Shown here: in pieces, positions 9,831 to 19,012 of the stretch
How the letters are laid out: each line of letters starts with the position of its first letter
Position numbering within the stretch: position 1 is the first letter of the stretch
DNA from: Paenibacillus agaridevorans
GTDB lineage: Bacteria > Bacillota > Bacilli > Paenibacillales > Paenibacillaceae
DNA: 47,606 nucleotides
NCBI RefSeq assembly: GCF_003112455.1
Contig: NZ_BDQX01000091.1
Span: 1-47,606, forward strand
Direction of reading: 5' to 3'
Program-made: the position numbers and the translations under genes
Notes under the pieces: generated by a model
Seen by the model: the letters and a program-made list of their open reading frames with translations, nothing else
What the model was told of the DNA's origin: nothing
The model's database searches: none

Positions 9831-10913
9831 CTAAACTGTCCTGAAAGCTTCACGTACAGCTTCCAAATAGGAAAATCCATATTTTTCGGTTGGAAAGATA
9901 TAATGCCCTTCTCCGTATTCATTCCAGTTATCCAGCAGAATTATCTTACTTTCCAACCCGCCGCCGTGCCGGGTATCAAGCTCCTGTCTAGCCGTTTCGC
10001 ACAATCTTTGAAAATCACGGGGTTCAAGGCGCCATGTTTGGTCTGTGCAAGAATAACCCCACGGTTCCGAGTCCCATCCCATGGAACAAGTCACGATATT
10101 AGGAACAGCCCCAAGGGACTGCTCTTCCCAGCATTTCTTCTGCGCGAGAATAATGGAATCGGGATTGTCGCCAAAAAATTCCGCTCCGGGATGGGTAGAG
10201 CCATCCGCAAACGTAGGCCAGTGATACGAGAAGCTGTAATCCAGACCGATATCTTTCATAAGCTGATTCCGCTCTGTTACCGGACCCCAGCAATATTGAC
10301 CGAAAAGGATCAAACCTTTAAATCCAGCCTCTATACAGCGCATACGCATATTCTCGATCGCCCTTGCAGCAGGAAGACTTCCACCAAGTTGCTCAACAAG
10401 CAGACCGATATTGTAAATCGACAGAACCGGCTTTCCATCCAGAACAAGGTAATTGGATTTAGAAAAGTACTTTTCCACCCAATATGGCAGCAGATTTTCA
10501 ATGAGATCGCTTTCAGAATCCACTCCGGAAGCGATGTCGTTAGCGTTCTCCCACATGATCATAAATCTCATTTGATCTCCGTACCTGCTTTGTTCCAGAC
10601 CTCTTAACCAATGATCGTATTCGGCCGTAATCGGACGTTTCCCCAAATTATTTTTGGATCGATACCAACAGTTCATAAAGAAGTGAATGCCATGCTCTAG
10701 CGCAAATTTTATCTCCCAATCAATGATGCGGGGGTCCGCCTCATCATACCAACCAAGTACAGGCCTTCGATTTGCAAAAGGTTTGATTTTCTCCCATGCG
10801 GAAGAGCTGTTCCACAGATTGCATACTTGTGCCCCGACCAGGTATTTACCCGTTTCAATCCGAACAGGTTGTGTGGGCTGGCTGCTGTAATCCCGAATCT
10901 CGTCGCTTGCCAA
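9831..10913 (-). CDS. GH99/WbsX-like glycoside hydrolase-like protein
   Basis: About 360 residues forming a single GH99-like/WbsX domain (GAQVCNLWNSSSAW; WYDEADPRIIDWEIKFALEH; IILLDNWNEYGEGHYIFP). It is clearly a paralogue of the catalytic part of the next gene, but has no signal peptide or surface anchor. WbsX-type domains are annotated both as glycosyltransferase-associated and as GH99-like; a glycosidase role fits the GH127 and esterase neighbours better. The start is taken at TTG 10913 because AAGGGGG lies 8 nt upstream. An ATG at 10967 would add 18 residues but has only a weak site and would put the start inside a hairpin. Confidence 0.8.
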   Translation of the reverse strand: MASDEIRDYSSQPTQPVRIETGKYLVGAQVCNLWNSSSAWEKIKPFANRRPVLGWYDEADPRIIDWEIKFALEHGIHFFMNCWYRSKNNLGKRPITAEYDHWLRGLEQSRYGDQMRFMIMWENANDIASGVDSESDLIENLLPYWVEKYFSKSNYLVLDGKPVLSIYNIGLLVEQLGGSLPAARAIENMRMRCIEAGFKGLILFGQYCWGPVTERNQLMKDIGLDYSFSYHWPTFADGSTHPGAEFFGDNPDSIILAQKKCWEEQSLGAVPNIVTCSMGWDSEPWGYSCTDQTWRLEPRDFQRLCETARQELDTRHGGGLESKIILLDNWNEYGEGHYIFPTEKYGFSYLEAVREAFRTV

Positions 10914-10932
10914 ATGTACCGCCCCCTTATTA

Positions 10933-10965
10933 GGAGAACTCCGCCTTTTGTAAGGGGGAGTTCTC
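10933..10965 (-). other. Intercistronic hairpin before the GH99-like gene
   Basis: A 9-bp inverted repeat (10933-10941 with 10957-10965) lies between the binding-protein gene and the GH99-like gene. It has no U-run on the minus strand, so it is more likely an mRNA-stabilising or expression-setting element than a terminator. Such hairpins are common after binding-protein genes, which need higher expression. Confidence 0.45.
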
Positions 10966-10996
10966 ATTTTGCCTATCTTTGTGTGGAGGTTATTGA

Positions 10997-12736
10997 CTAG
11001 TTAAGCTCCGAGAGGGCCTTCTGCATTTCCCCGTCCCAGAAAGTGTAAACCTTGTCAATCCCCATCTTCTCAAGTTCCTTGATGATCTTTGCTTTGTGAG
11101 CGACGAAGTCATCCGCAAGAATCAGCTTGATGACCTCCTGGTTCAGATAATTGACGATACGGTCCGAAATCAGCTTAATCTCATCCGGCTCGCTAGGCGG
11201 CAGCAACGGAGAAAGCTCCGCTATGCGTGTTTTGCCGTATTCTTGGCCCTTTGGCGGTATTTTGTTCGGAAATTCCGCATTGTAGTACGAAGTAATTTCC
11301 TTTTTCAGCGCATTTTCGGGCTTTTCCAGCTGGATCTCCATGTAGGATTGATTATTTCTGAAATCAAGCGGATTCTTAGTGCCAGGGATGAATCCCGTTA
11401 TATCCAGTCCGGATTGGTTCGCATATTTCCGATATCCGAACTTCAAGGCGTTTTCAGCGTCTTTCTCGTTTTCGAAATAAGTATCTGTATACGTATACTC
11501 ACCGTTCTCGTTTACCCAATCCTGTCCTTCGATTCCATTGATAATCGTAAGCACGCCTTCAACAGAATAGAAGTAGTTGATCAATTCCATTGCTCTTTCC
11601 GGATTTTTTGAGTCTTTGCTGATTGCATACACAAAGTTTTGTCCTTTGTTTGCCGTATTGTAATAATAGTTTTCTCCACTCATAGGAATTGGGTTGTCTG
11701 CGGTCCAACCTTTGTCGTAGATTTTCTTGGATTGCAAATAAGAGTTTGATCCGCCAATTACCCAGTTAATATAGGTGGCAAGTACCTGCCCGGTATTATA
11801 TTTCTGGACAGCCTGATCATACTTTTGCGTCCAACTGTCCGGATCAATGAGCCCCGCTTTGTTGGCCTTATTCCAGAAATCAAGATCAGCCCAGAATCCC
11901 GAGTTTTCATTCGTGTATTTGTTGAAGTATTCGAAGGACTCTCTGTCGATCTGAAGAATATTCGTCAGTCCGCCTATAACCTCTGCTCCTTGGCGTCTTA
12001 CGTTCCAGTGATCGGCCAGTATTCCGTAGCCCCAGTCCAACCATAATGAAAACCCATGGTATGGCTTTCCATCCTCGTTATTAGGATGAAGCTTTTTCAT
12101 ATCTGCGACAACCTTGATATAATCATCGGGCGTTTCGATTGCCGGGTAACCGAGCTCCTTGTAATAATCCCATCTTACATAGGGACCCGCCCAGATCGTT
12201 TCTGGCAATACGGGGCCGTCCGTGCTAATTTCGGAACCAAGGAATTTCAATTGCCCGTCTCCGAACATTTCTTTATAATAAGAAATCGTTTCCGGACTGA
12301 TGTTCTTTTTAATGTCTTGTCCATATTTTTCAAGAAGCGGTTCCATATCAATAACCAGGCTTTTCATTTGATCAAAATTTTTCTTGGGAATAACCATAAT
12401 ATCTTTCAAATCGTTAGTGGCGAGAATGGCTGCCAGCTTCTCATCGGATGGCTGGGTTTCCATATCGAGTTCGATATTAAATTTCTCTTCGATATGCTTC
12501 ATAATCGGATCTTCCTGACGTCCTGGCGGAGAACTGGCCCACAATTCTGCTGCCCAGAATGACAAGCCTACCTTTTCCCTCGGATTTTCCTGTGCGCCTG
12601 TCTCACCCTGATTTGTTGGCGCTTGTTCACCTGCGTTATTGTTTTTCTGCTCGCGATTGTTATTTGCGCACGCAGTGTTAAACGCGAGTGCAGCAATGAG
12701 GATCACAGTTGACCATTTTCCCATTCGCCTCTTCAT
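10997..12736 (-). CDS. Sugar ABC transporter substrate-binding lipoprotein (LplA-like)
   Basis: A 579-residue extracellular binding protein. Start ATG 12736 (MKRRMGKWST) has a CAGGGGG site 7 nt upstream; earlier in-frame starts lack one. A lipoprotein signal ends in FNTAC, giving lipidated Cys23, followed by an Asn/Gln-rich linker. The mature part reads as a family-1 carbohydrate-binding protein of the large LplA type used with the two permeases upstream. No ATPase gene is present; in Bacillales such transporters commonly share an MsmX-type ATPase encoded elsewhere. The ligand is presumably an oligosaccharide handled by the downstream GH127 and GH99-like enzymes. Confidence 0.9.
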   Translation of the reverse strand: MKRRMGKWSTVILIAALAFNTACANNNREQKNNNAGEQAPTNQGETGAQENPREKVGLSFWAAELWASSPPGRQEDPIMKHIEEKFNIELDMETQPSDEKLAAILATNDLKDIMVIPKKNFDQMKSLVIDMEPLLEKYGQDIKKNISPETISYYKEMFGDGQLKFLGSEISTDGPVLPETIWAGPYVRWDYYKELGYPAIETPDDYIKVVADMKKLHPNNEDGKPYHGFSLWLDWGYGILADHWNVRRQGAEVIGGLTNILQIDRESFEYFNKYTNENSGFWADLDFWNKANKAGLIDPDSWTQKYDQAVQKYNTGQVLATYINWVIGGSNSYLQSKKIYDKGWTADNPIPMSGENYYYNTANKGQNFVYAISKDSKNPERAMELINYFYSVEGVLTIINGIEGQDWVNENGEYTYTDTYFENEKDAENALKFGYRKYANQSGLDITGFIPGTKNPLDFRNNQSYMEIQLEKPENALKKEITSYYNAEFPNKIPPKGQEYGKTRIAELSPLLPPSEPDEIKLISDRIVNYLNQEVIKLILADDFVAHKAKIIKELEKMGIDKVYTFWDGEMQKALSELN

Positions 12737-12802
12737 ACCCATACCCCCTGATATTTTTAAAATAATGCTTATTGTAACCTGCAAGCAGGCCAATAACGAA
12801 AG

Positions 12803-13690
12803 TTATCCTTTTACCGATCCAAGCATAATGCCCTTTACAATAAACTTTTGCATAAACGGGTATACAAGTATGATCGGAAATACCGTTACCATAGTGATTG
12901 TGGTCTTGATCGAAAACGAATCAAGCTGCTTGTTGCCTGCAACATTTTCCAGATTGATATTACCCTGCATTGCTGCTCGGGCAAGAGACTCCGCCTGCTG
13001 CAGGTAGTTATAAAGCATGAGCTGCAACGTTTGAAGATTCGGATTGGATACAAGGAAAAAGTTGTCCTGCCAGGCATTCCATTGACTCACCGCATTAAAT
13101 ACCGCTACAGCTGCGATTACCGGCAGACAAACCGGTGCTGTAATCCTCCACAAAATCGTAAAGTATCCAGCTCCATCGACTAGGGCCGACTCCTCAAGCG
13201 CAGTCGAAATCGATTCCATGTACGTCTTGATCAATATAACTGCGAAAGGCGAAATCATTCCAGGCAGTACATAGAGCCAAAAGGTGTTGTTTAACGATAA
13301 GGTTTTCATAATAACGAACCAAGGTATGAGTCCGGCGTTAAAGAAAAGCGTAATCACAGTAGCTCTATATATCCACTTTCTGCCTGGAAGAATATTTTTA
13401 GTTACCACATATGCCAACATGATGGAGAAGAACAACATCAAAGCAGTCCCAATGATCGTTCTTGCGGCTGAGATGCCGAAAGCCATCAGAATTCCGTCCA
13501 GCTTTAGAACACTTTTGAAATTATCCAGATGGAATCCGACTGGGAAGTAAAGCACCTCTCCCATAGCTACAGCTTGCGCATCACTCACAGAGGCAATAAA
13601 GATGTAGTAGAAGGGATAGATACACAAGAAAGCGAAAAACAAGAAAATGGTTGCATTGATCATTTGAAAGGTATAATCTCTTTTTTTCAT
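12803..13690 (-). CDS. Sugar ABC transporter permease (LplC/YtcP-like)
   Basis: A 295-residue integral membrane protein with six predicted helices. The cytoplasmic EAA loop (SALVDGAGYFTILWRITAP) contacts the ATPase. The N-terminus MKKRDYTFQMINATIFLFFAFLCIYP and C-terminal ending VKGIMLGSVKG are characteristic of CUT1 YtcP/LplC permeases. It lies 16 bp after the partner permease and 66 bp before the binding protein, all in one operon. Confidence 0.92.
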   Translation of the reverse strand: MKKRDYTFQMINATIFLFFAFLCIYPFYYIFIASVSDAQAVAMGEVLYFPVGFHLDNFKSVLKLDGILMAFGISAARTIIGTALMLFFSIMLAYVVTKNILPGRKWIYRATVITLFFNAGLIPWFVIMKTLSLNNTFWLYVLPGMISPFAVILIKTYMESISTALEESALVDGAGYFTILWRITAPVCLPVIAAVAVFNAVSQWNAWQDNFFLVSNPNLQTLQLMLYNYLQQAESLARAAMQGNINLENVAGNKQLDSFSIKTTITMVTVFPIILVYPFMQKFIVKGIMLGSVKG

Positions 13691-13705
13691 CGTTTTCCCT
13701 CCTTG

Positions 13706-14659
13706 TTAAAATATCGACTGGTTTCTCAATTTCTTCGAAATATAGTTGGCACTGAACAGCAGAATAACACTGATAACGGTCTTTGCCATTCCGATCGCCG
13801 TAGACATCGGATAATTATTGAGCGTGATGCCTAGCCTATAAACATACACATCCAGCACCTGGATCTTGGATTGGGTAAGTCCATTCTGAAACAGGAAGTA
13901 TTGTTCAAATCCCGTATTTAGCAGCCCGCCGATATTCAAAAGCAGCAGTGTGATGAAAGTGGGAATCAGACCGGGCAAAGTGATATGCCACATCCGCTTG
14001 AATCGACCCGCCCCATCCACCGAAGCTGCATCGTATTGTTCCTGATCGATCCCTGCAATTGCAGCAATATAGATGATGGCTCCAAAGCCAAGCGATTTCC
14101 ATATCGAGATGGCTGTTTGAAAATACCAGACAATGTCGGGGTTTGCCAAAGGGTTAAGCGGTTTAGGGATCCAACCCAGATTGAGCAGTACTTTATTAAG
14201 AATGCCGTCCCCTGGAGCAAATATGGCGTAAGCAAATGAGAAGACCAGAATCCAACTGATAAAATTGGGTAATGTGCTTATCGTCTGGATAAGCCTCCGT
14301 AGTCTGCTATTGGTCATCTCCATAAGGAAGATGGCAAAAATTACAGCAATCGGCGTAGATAACAGACTGAGAAAACTAAGAACAAGAGTATTGCGCAGCA
14401 CGTTGGACAACTCCGGGTCGTCAAACGCGAACACAAACCACTTAAAGCCCACAAACTCGGTATCTAACATTTTGAGCCCCGGTTTGTAATCGAAAAAGGC
14501 CATAGCCCAACCCGCCAATGGGAGATAAGAAAATACGACCAAGATAATAACGCAAGGAATTGCCATTAGCAGCAGGGTTATTCTTCCAGAATCCATCCCC
14601 TTATTTCTTTTGGCCATGTACACCTTCTGTTTATTGACCTGCAAGTTGTTTGTTGACAT
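13706..14659 (-). CDS. Sugar ABC transporter permease (LplB-like)
   Basis: A 317-residue integral membrane protein. It has six hydrophobic helices and an EAA loop (DAASVDGAGRFKRMWHITLPG). The N-terminal SYLPLAGWAMAFFDYKPG segment is typical of LplB-type permeases. It is the first gene of the minus-strand operon, with AGGGG upstream of ATG 14659, and is divergent from the sensor kinase gene across a 142-bp gap that should hold both promoters. Confidence 0.92.
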   Translation of the reverse strand: MSTNNLQVNKQKVYMAKRNKGMDSGRITLLLMAIPCVIILVVFSYLPLAGWAMAFFDYKPGLKMLDTEFVGFKWFVFAFDDPELSNVLRNTLVLSFLSLLSTPIAVIFAIFLMEMTNSRLRRLIQTISTLPNFISWILVFSFAYAIFAPGDGILNKVLLNLGWIPKPLNPLANPDIVWYFQTAISIWKSLGFGAIIYIAAIAGIDQEQYDAASVDGAGRFKRMWHITLPGLIPTFITLLLLNIGGLLNTGFEQYFLFQNGLTQSKIQVLDVYVYRLGITLNNYPMSTAIGMAKTVISVILLFSANYISKKLRNQSIF

Positions 14660-14801
14660 CTAAGTACCCCTAATCTATGATATGTTTAATTTCTGAAGTC
14701 CCGTAGGTTCATAGTAATACGATTCCATAATGGGATGCTATGATCAGAATTTTAGTAATTTGCAATAATTATGAACTCTTTGCCTGGAGGTTAACTAAAC
14801 G

Positions 14802-16646
14802 ATGATGTCACTATATTCCAGGTTTATTAAACGGAAATTTTTTAATCGTCTTCTTATCATTTACACGGGGATCATTATCCTTACGGTCATTCTATTTAGC
14901 ATGTCCGTCATTCATAGTCTAAAGCGGTCCGCCGAACAAGACGGTCTATACAAAGTTAAAGAAAGCGCTTCCAATGCAATGAATTATATGGAGGAAAAAT
15001 CCGAATCTGTCACTTTACTGACAAGACAGATTTATCTTAATCCGGTACAACACCAAAGTATGATGGACTTTTTGTCCAGAAAAATTACCAATTACAACGA
15101 AGCCGATTACATGGGCGCAACCGTGATCAATAACTACCTTAATGCAGTTGCATCCCTGGATAACGATATTTTTGATGCCGTACTGTATAAGAAGATCAGC
15201 AAAGACCTCATGTTTACCTCTAATCATTTGATCTTGAACAGCCAGAGTTTTATTGCGAACAACACATCCTCTTTCAAGAAAATGGACGATGATTTTTATG
15301 GTCTCTCGATAACTCCCTCCTATCTTCAAGACTATGCAACCTCAAAGGAATTGCGGATTTTTTCGATTTCATCGAACATCCGCGCGCCCTTTGCCCTTTC
15401 CGCTGGGGATAATACGTCAATGTACAACCGAAGCATCGCCATTCTGACCGTAAACTATAACGCAGAACGAATTGTCCGCCATTTCGAAAAAATGGCTAGC
15501 GGTAAGTTTTCACCTGAAATCATGGTGTTAAGTCAAAACGGCGACGTGATTTTGGACACTACCGGCGACTATTACGGGAAGACATACCCTCATTTCCGGC
15601 CAGACAGTCCGACACCGATTAACTTGGAGCCATCTAGTCTCGTCAGTTCCTTGTATAATGAGAAACTCGGCTATTATGTCGTAGCTATACTGCCGCGCTC
15701 TCAAATGATGGTTTCTATCCAGTCCTCCATAAACACGGTTGTACTTATCGCTGCAGTGTGCGCGGCGTTTGCCTTATGTTTCGGTATCGTCAGTATTCGG
15801 TTATTTTCAAGAAGGGTAAATCTCATCAATAAAGCAATCCAGAAAGTACAGATGGGCAATTTAAATTACCGGATTCCCGTCAGCAAAAATCAGGATGAGA
15901 TCAACAGCATAGCGGTTAATTTCAATCATATGTGCAATATGCTCAAGGATTATATCAATAAGATTTACATTTCCGATTTGTTGCAAAAGGACGCCCAGAT
16001 CCATGCGCTTCAAGCCCAAATCAATCCCCATTTTCTGTACAACACGCTGGAAGTCATCCGAATGGAAGCATTGTCTTACGGAGATGAGAGTACAGGGCAT
16101 ATGATTGAGCTTCTTGCCCAACTGTTTAGAAATAGCATCAAAGGAGAGTTGGTCGTTACGATCAAAGATGAATTGGAATTCTGCAACAACTATCTCGAAC
16201 TGTATCATGTCAGGTATAGCAACAACCTGATATTCGACTTCCAAATCGATGAAAACATCCATCAATTCGGTATTCCCAAACATCTGTTGCAACCGATCAT
16301 TGAAAATGCTTTGATTCATGCCGTCGATCATTCGAGACCGGAAAACCATATAACGATCCAGGGTTACAGGCAAGAACAGCAGATTGTAATTGAAATATCG
16401 GATGACGGGCAGGGGATGGATGACTCAACGAGGGATCAAATCAGGGAACAGCTCAGAATCACTAGTGAAATAAACCATAATAAAATTGGTCTCTCCAATG
16501 TTCATAGGCGTATTCAATTATTATTCGGCAAGGAATACGGAGTGGATATTGACAGCAAATCCGATAAGGGCACTACCGTACGTATCTGTATTCCAACAAA
16601 GAGCCGAGAGGAGATGCTGAGTGATGTACAAAGTTTTGCTGGTTGA
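14802..16646 (+). CDS. Membrane sensor histidine kinase (YesM-like)
   Basis: A 614-residue kinase. One helix at about 18-40, an extracellular sensing region to about 300, a second helix (VVLIAAVCAAFALCFGIVSI), HAMP, then the YesM-type His-kinase motif QINPHFLYNTLEVIRMEAL with the phospho-acceptor histidine. The ATPase region has the N box (QPIIENALIHAV) and G1 (DDGQGMD). It probably senses extracellular sugars and activates the divergent ABC/glycosidase operon through the response regulator, whose start it overlaps. GGAGG lies 11 nt before ATG 14802. Confidence 0.93.
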   Translation: MMSLYSRFIKRKFFNRLLIIYTGIIILTVILFSMSVIHSLKRSAEQDGLYKVKESASNAMNYMEEKSESVTLLTRQIYLNPVQHQSMMDFLSRKITNYNEADYMGATVINNYLNAVASLDNDIFDAVLYKKISKDLMFTSNHLILNSQSFIANNTSSFKKMDDDFYGLSITPSYLQDYATSKELRIFSISSNIRAPFALSAGDNTSMYNRSIAILTVNYNAERIVRHFEKMASGKFSPEIMVLSQNGDVILDTTGDYYGKTYPHFRPDSPTPINLEPSSLVSSLYNEKLGYYVVAILPRSQMMVSIQSSINTVVLIAAVCAAFALCFGIVSIRLFSRRVNLINKAIQKVQMGNLNYRIPVSKNQDEINSIAVNFNHMCNMLKDYINKIYISDLLQKDAQIHALQAQINPHFLYNTLEVIRMEALSYGDESTGHMIELLAQLFRNSIKGELVVTIKDELEFCNNYLELYHVRYSNNLIFDFQIDENIHQFGIPKHLLQPIIENALIHAVDHSRPENHITIQGYRQEQQIVIEISDDGQGMDDSTRDQIREQLRITSEINHNKIGLSNVHRRIQLLFGKEYGVDIDSKSDKGTTVRICIPTKSREEMLSDVQSFAG

Positions 16647-18195
16647 TGACGAGCCTAAAATTATTCAAGGATTGCAGCGTTTGGTTGATTGGGAAGACTA
16701 CGGCATGGAGGTAGTCGGCACAGTCCAATCCGCAGCGGAAGCGATGGCGATCATGGAAGGAAGAACGATTCACGTCCTGATTACGGATATAAAAATGCCT
16801 GAAGTGGATGGACTTCAATTGATCCAATGGACAAAGTCCTTCAATCGGCTAATCAAATGCGTCATTCTTAGCGGTCATGCCGACTTTCCGTTGGTCAAGG
16901 AAGCAGCTATGCTCGGAATTGAGAATTACTTGCTCAAACCGGTAAATCGGGAAGAGTTGTCCGATACATTGATTGGGATACATTGGAAAATAGAAAGCGA
17001 TTTATCTGAACAAACACAATTGAGAAGCGATGCAGTCATTTTGAGAAATAATATTATCAACCGCTGGTTAGTAAATCGAATCAGACGCCAGGAGCTTGAA
17101 CAAAGAGCCGATTTGCTAAACATCAAATTTGATTCTCCTTCTATCATCGTCAGCTTAATAAAAGTCTTATATAAAGATTCCGATACCGATCGTGACAGGG
17201 ATTTGATTCAGTATGCCGCCGAAAATATTTGCTCAGAGCTTGCAACGTGGGCTGTCATAGTCTGTGATCCCTATGGATATATCGTATGTATTTTTCCTGG
17301 CGAATCCGAAGATACAACCATACAAATCCGGAGTGTTTTAAAGGACTGCTCCGAAGCCATTGCAGCCTATCTTAAACGTGATGTGTTTATTACGGTCGGG
17401 ACCCGGGAAAAGGAGCTGCACGACGTCCATCTCAGTTATAAACGCGCACTGTATTTAATGGATTACAGCCTTGTACTGCCAACGAATACAATTATGGATG
17501 ACTCGGAGCAGTCTCCTCTAAAAAACATCATTCCAATCAACATCGATTATAATCGGTTACAGTCTTGTTTGATCAACGGCAATGGCTCCGGAGTATTGAG
17601 CTTTATCGAGGAAACTTTATCCGAACTATCACGTGCAGGAGGTGTTTCGCCTTCGCTCGTACAGAATGTCACGATTGAAATTGCCCACCATTTGCTTAGC
17701 TATACCCATAAAATAGACCCTGACCATGCGTTTCAGATAAAAAATCAGGGAAGTCTTGTAGCAGAGCTGCAGCAACAAAAAAACATGGATGAAATAAAGC
17801 TTTGGCTTCGTTCGCTAGCACAGACAGCTTTGCAGGCTGCTCATCTGAGAGACGAAGATAGGAATCCGATCATCAAACGCATGCTCGACTATGTTGATCG
17901 TCATTACATGGAAAACATCTCATTAAAAACCATATCCAATGCTTTTAATGTGAATGCGGCGTATATGGGACAACAATTTATTAAGGCCATGAATGATACT
18001 TTCTCCAACTATTTAAACATCAAACGTATCGAGAAAGCCAAGGAGCTGATTACGACAACCGATTTGCCTCTGCAGGAAATTGCGATCCGGGTCGGTTATC
18101 ATAACCAAAGTTATTTTAACAATATGTTTAAAAAACATACCGGGGGTTACCCTACAAAATACAAAATAACGGCAAGATCCCTTCATTCAACTTAA
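16624..18195 (+). CDS. Response regulator with AraC DNA-binding domain (YesN-like)
   Basis: A 523-residue regulator. The receiver domain covers about 1-120 (LLVDDEPK acidic pocket, phospho-acceptor Asp in ITDIKMP, Lys in LLKPVN). A middle region of unknown function follows, and then two AraC helix-turn-helix motifs at about 415-515 (NVNAAYMGQQF; LQEIAIRVGYHNQSYFNNMFKKHTG is the family signature). It overlaps the kinase gene by 23 bp. AGGAG in the kinase end precedes ATG 16624; the GTG at 16621 is too close. Its stop overlaps the stop of the convergent hydroxylase gene. It presumably controls the operon at 2378-14659. Confidence 0.93.
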   Translation: MYKVLLVDDEPKIIQGLQRLVDWEDYGMEVVGTVQSAAEAMAIMEGRTIHVLITDIKMPEVDGLQLIQWTKSFNRLIKCVILSGHADFPLVKEAAMLGIENYLLKPVNREELSDTLIGIHWKIESDLSEQTQLRSDAVILRNNIINRWLVNRIRRQELEQRADLLNIKFDSPSIIVSLIKVLYKDSDTDRDRDLIQYAAENICSELATWAVIVCDPYGYIVCIFPGESEDTTIQIRSVLKDCSEAIAAYLKRDVFITVGTREKELHDVHLSYKRALYLMDYSLVLPTNTIMDDSEQSPLKNIIPINIDYNRLQSCLINGNGSGVLSFIEETLSELSRAGGVSPSLVQNVTIEIAHHLLSYTHKIDPDHAFQIKNQGSLVAELQQQKNMDEIKLWLRSLAQTALQAAHLRDEDRNPIIKRMLDYVDRHYMENISLKTISNAFNVNAAYMGQQFIKAMNDTFSNYLNIKRIEKAKELITTTDLPLQEIAIRVGYHNQSYFNNMFKKHTGGYPTKYKITARSLHST

Positions 18196-18824
18196 CATTC
18201 CCGAATTCGTTGCTTACGCATCCATTGCGTAGTCACCCATTTTTCGCCGCGGATTACAGGCTTGCCGCTATGTAGCGTAAGTTCATTTAATGCTTGATTA
18301 CTATAAAAATATTCGAAGTAAACAGCAGAACCTTTAACCGGTTTAACAGTAATCTCTAAACTCGGGAATGTGGTTTCTCCTCCTTCTTCTACATCGTTTA
18401 AATATATGATTAATGTACTCATTCGATTATTATCACTAGAGGGATTATTGGACCCAAAAAAATCATAATGCTCTTTAAATTCTTGTCCAGGTTCATACTT
18501 TAAAACTTGTAATCCTTCGGCATGTACAATTGGCACATGCATCAAGCTTGATATGCGGTTCTCAATAATAGTAATTAAAGGGCTTTCATTTTCATCAAAA
18601 AACATTCCGCTGCTCGTACGAATTTGACTCACTTCTTTATTAGCCAACTTCGATTTTTCAAGACGAGATGCTGCAGAATCAATAAGTGCTTGGCATTCTT
18701 CATCGCTTAGTACACGATCAAACTTCATTAATAAAGGTTCTTCATTTAAAACTGTGGCAGTAATGATGTGATTGTCAATAGAATAGACAGATTGAATAGG
18801 TAAGATAGAAACTTCAGTTATCAT
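18192..18824 (-). CDS. Fe(II)/2-oxoglutarate prolyl 4-hydroxylase-like dioxygenase
   Basis: A 210-residue enzyme with the complete P4H motif set: HYD in KEHYDFFGS (metal His and Asp), the second metal His in LTLHSGKPV, and the 2-oxoglutarate-binding Lys in RGEKWVTTQW. By family it would hydroxylate a peptide residue, usually proline. It stands alone on the minus strand, downstream of the TOMM operon but separated from it by a terminator. Its DNA is visibly more AT-rich than the TOMM genes. The substrate is unknown; a role in maturing the neighbouring peptide is possible but unsupported. Confidence 0.88.
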   Translation of the reverse strand: MITEVSILPIQSVYSIDNHIITATVLNEEPLLMKFDRVLSDEECQALIDSAASRLEKSKLANKEVSQIRTSSGMFFDENESPLITIIENRISSLMHVPIVHAEGLQVLKYEPGQEFKEHYDFFGSNNPSSDNNRMSTLIIYLNDVEEGGETTFPSLEITVKPVKGSAVYFEYFYSNQALNELTLHSGKPVIRGEKWVTTQWMRKQRIREC

Positions 18825-18984
18825 AAATCAATCAACCTCCGTTATATTCTTTTCTGATGACAAAAACATGAATCTATAAATGAAGCACAGTGTACTCCGA
18901 CTGATTAAACGATATTGAAATCTATCAAATATTGGAATGCATTTCTTTACATATTTTTTGGACTATGTGTATGAAGTAGGGAAA

Positions 18985-19010
18985 AACCCCATCCTCACTC
19001 GGATGGGGTT
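18985..19010 (-). terminator. Terminator of the TOMM operon
   Basis: A perfect 10-bp stem (18985-18994 with 19001-19010), 6-nt loop, then a U-rich run on the minus strand. It lies directly after the SagB-type gene and separates the TOMM operon from the dioxygenase gene. Confidence 0.85.
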
Positions 19011-19012
19011 CT

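Noticed and set aside
10933..10965. Reading the hairpin as a terminator
   Set aside because: No U-run on the transcribed strand and the operon continues past it.
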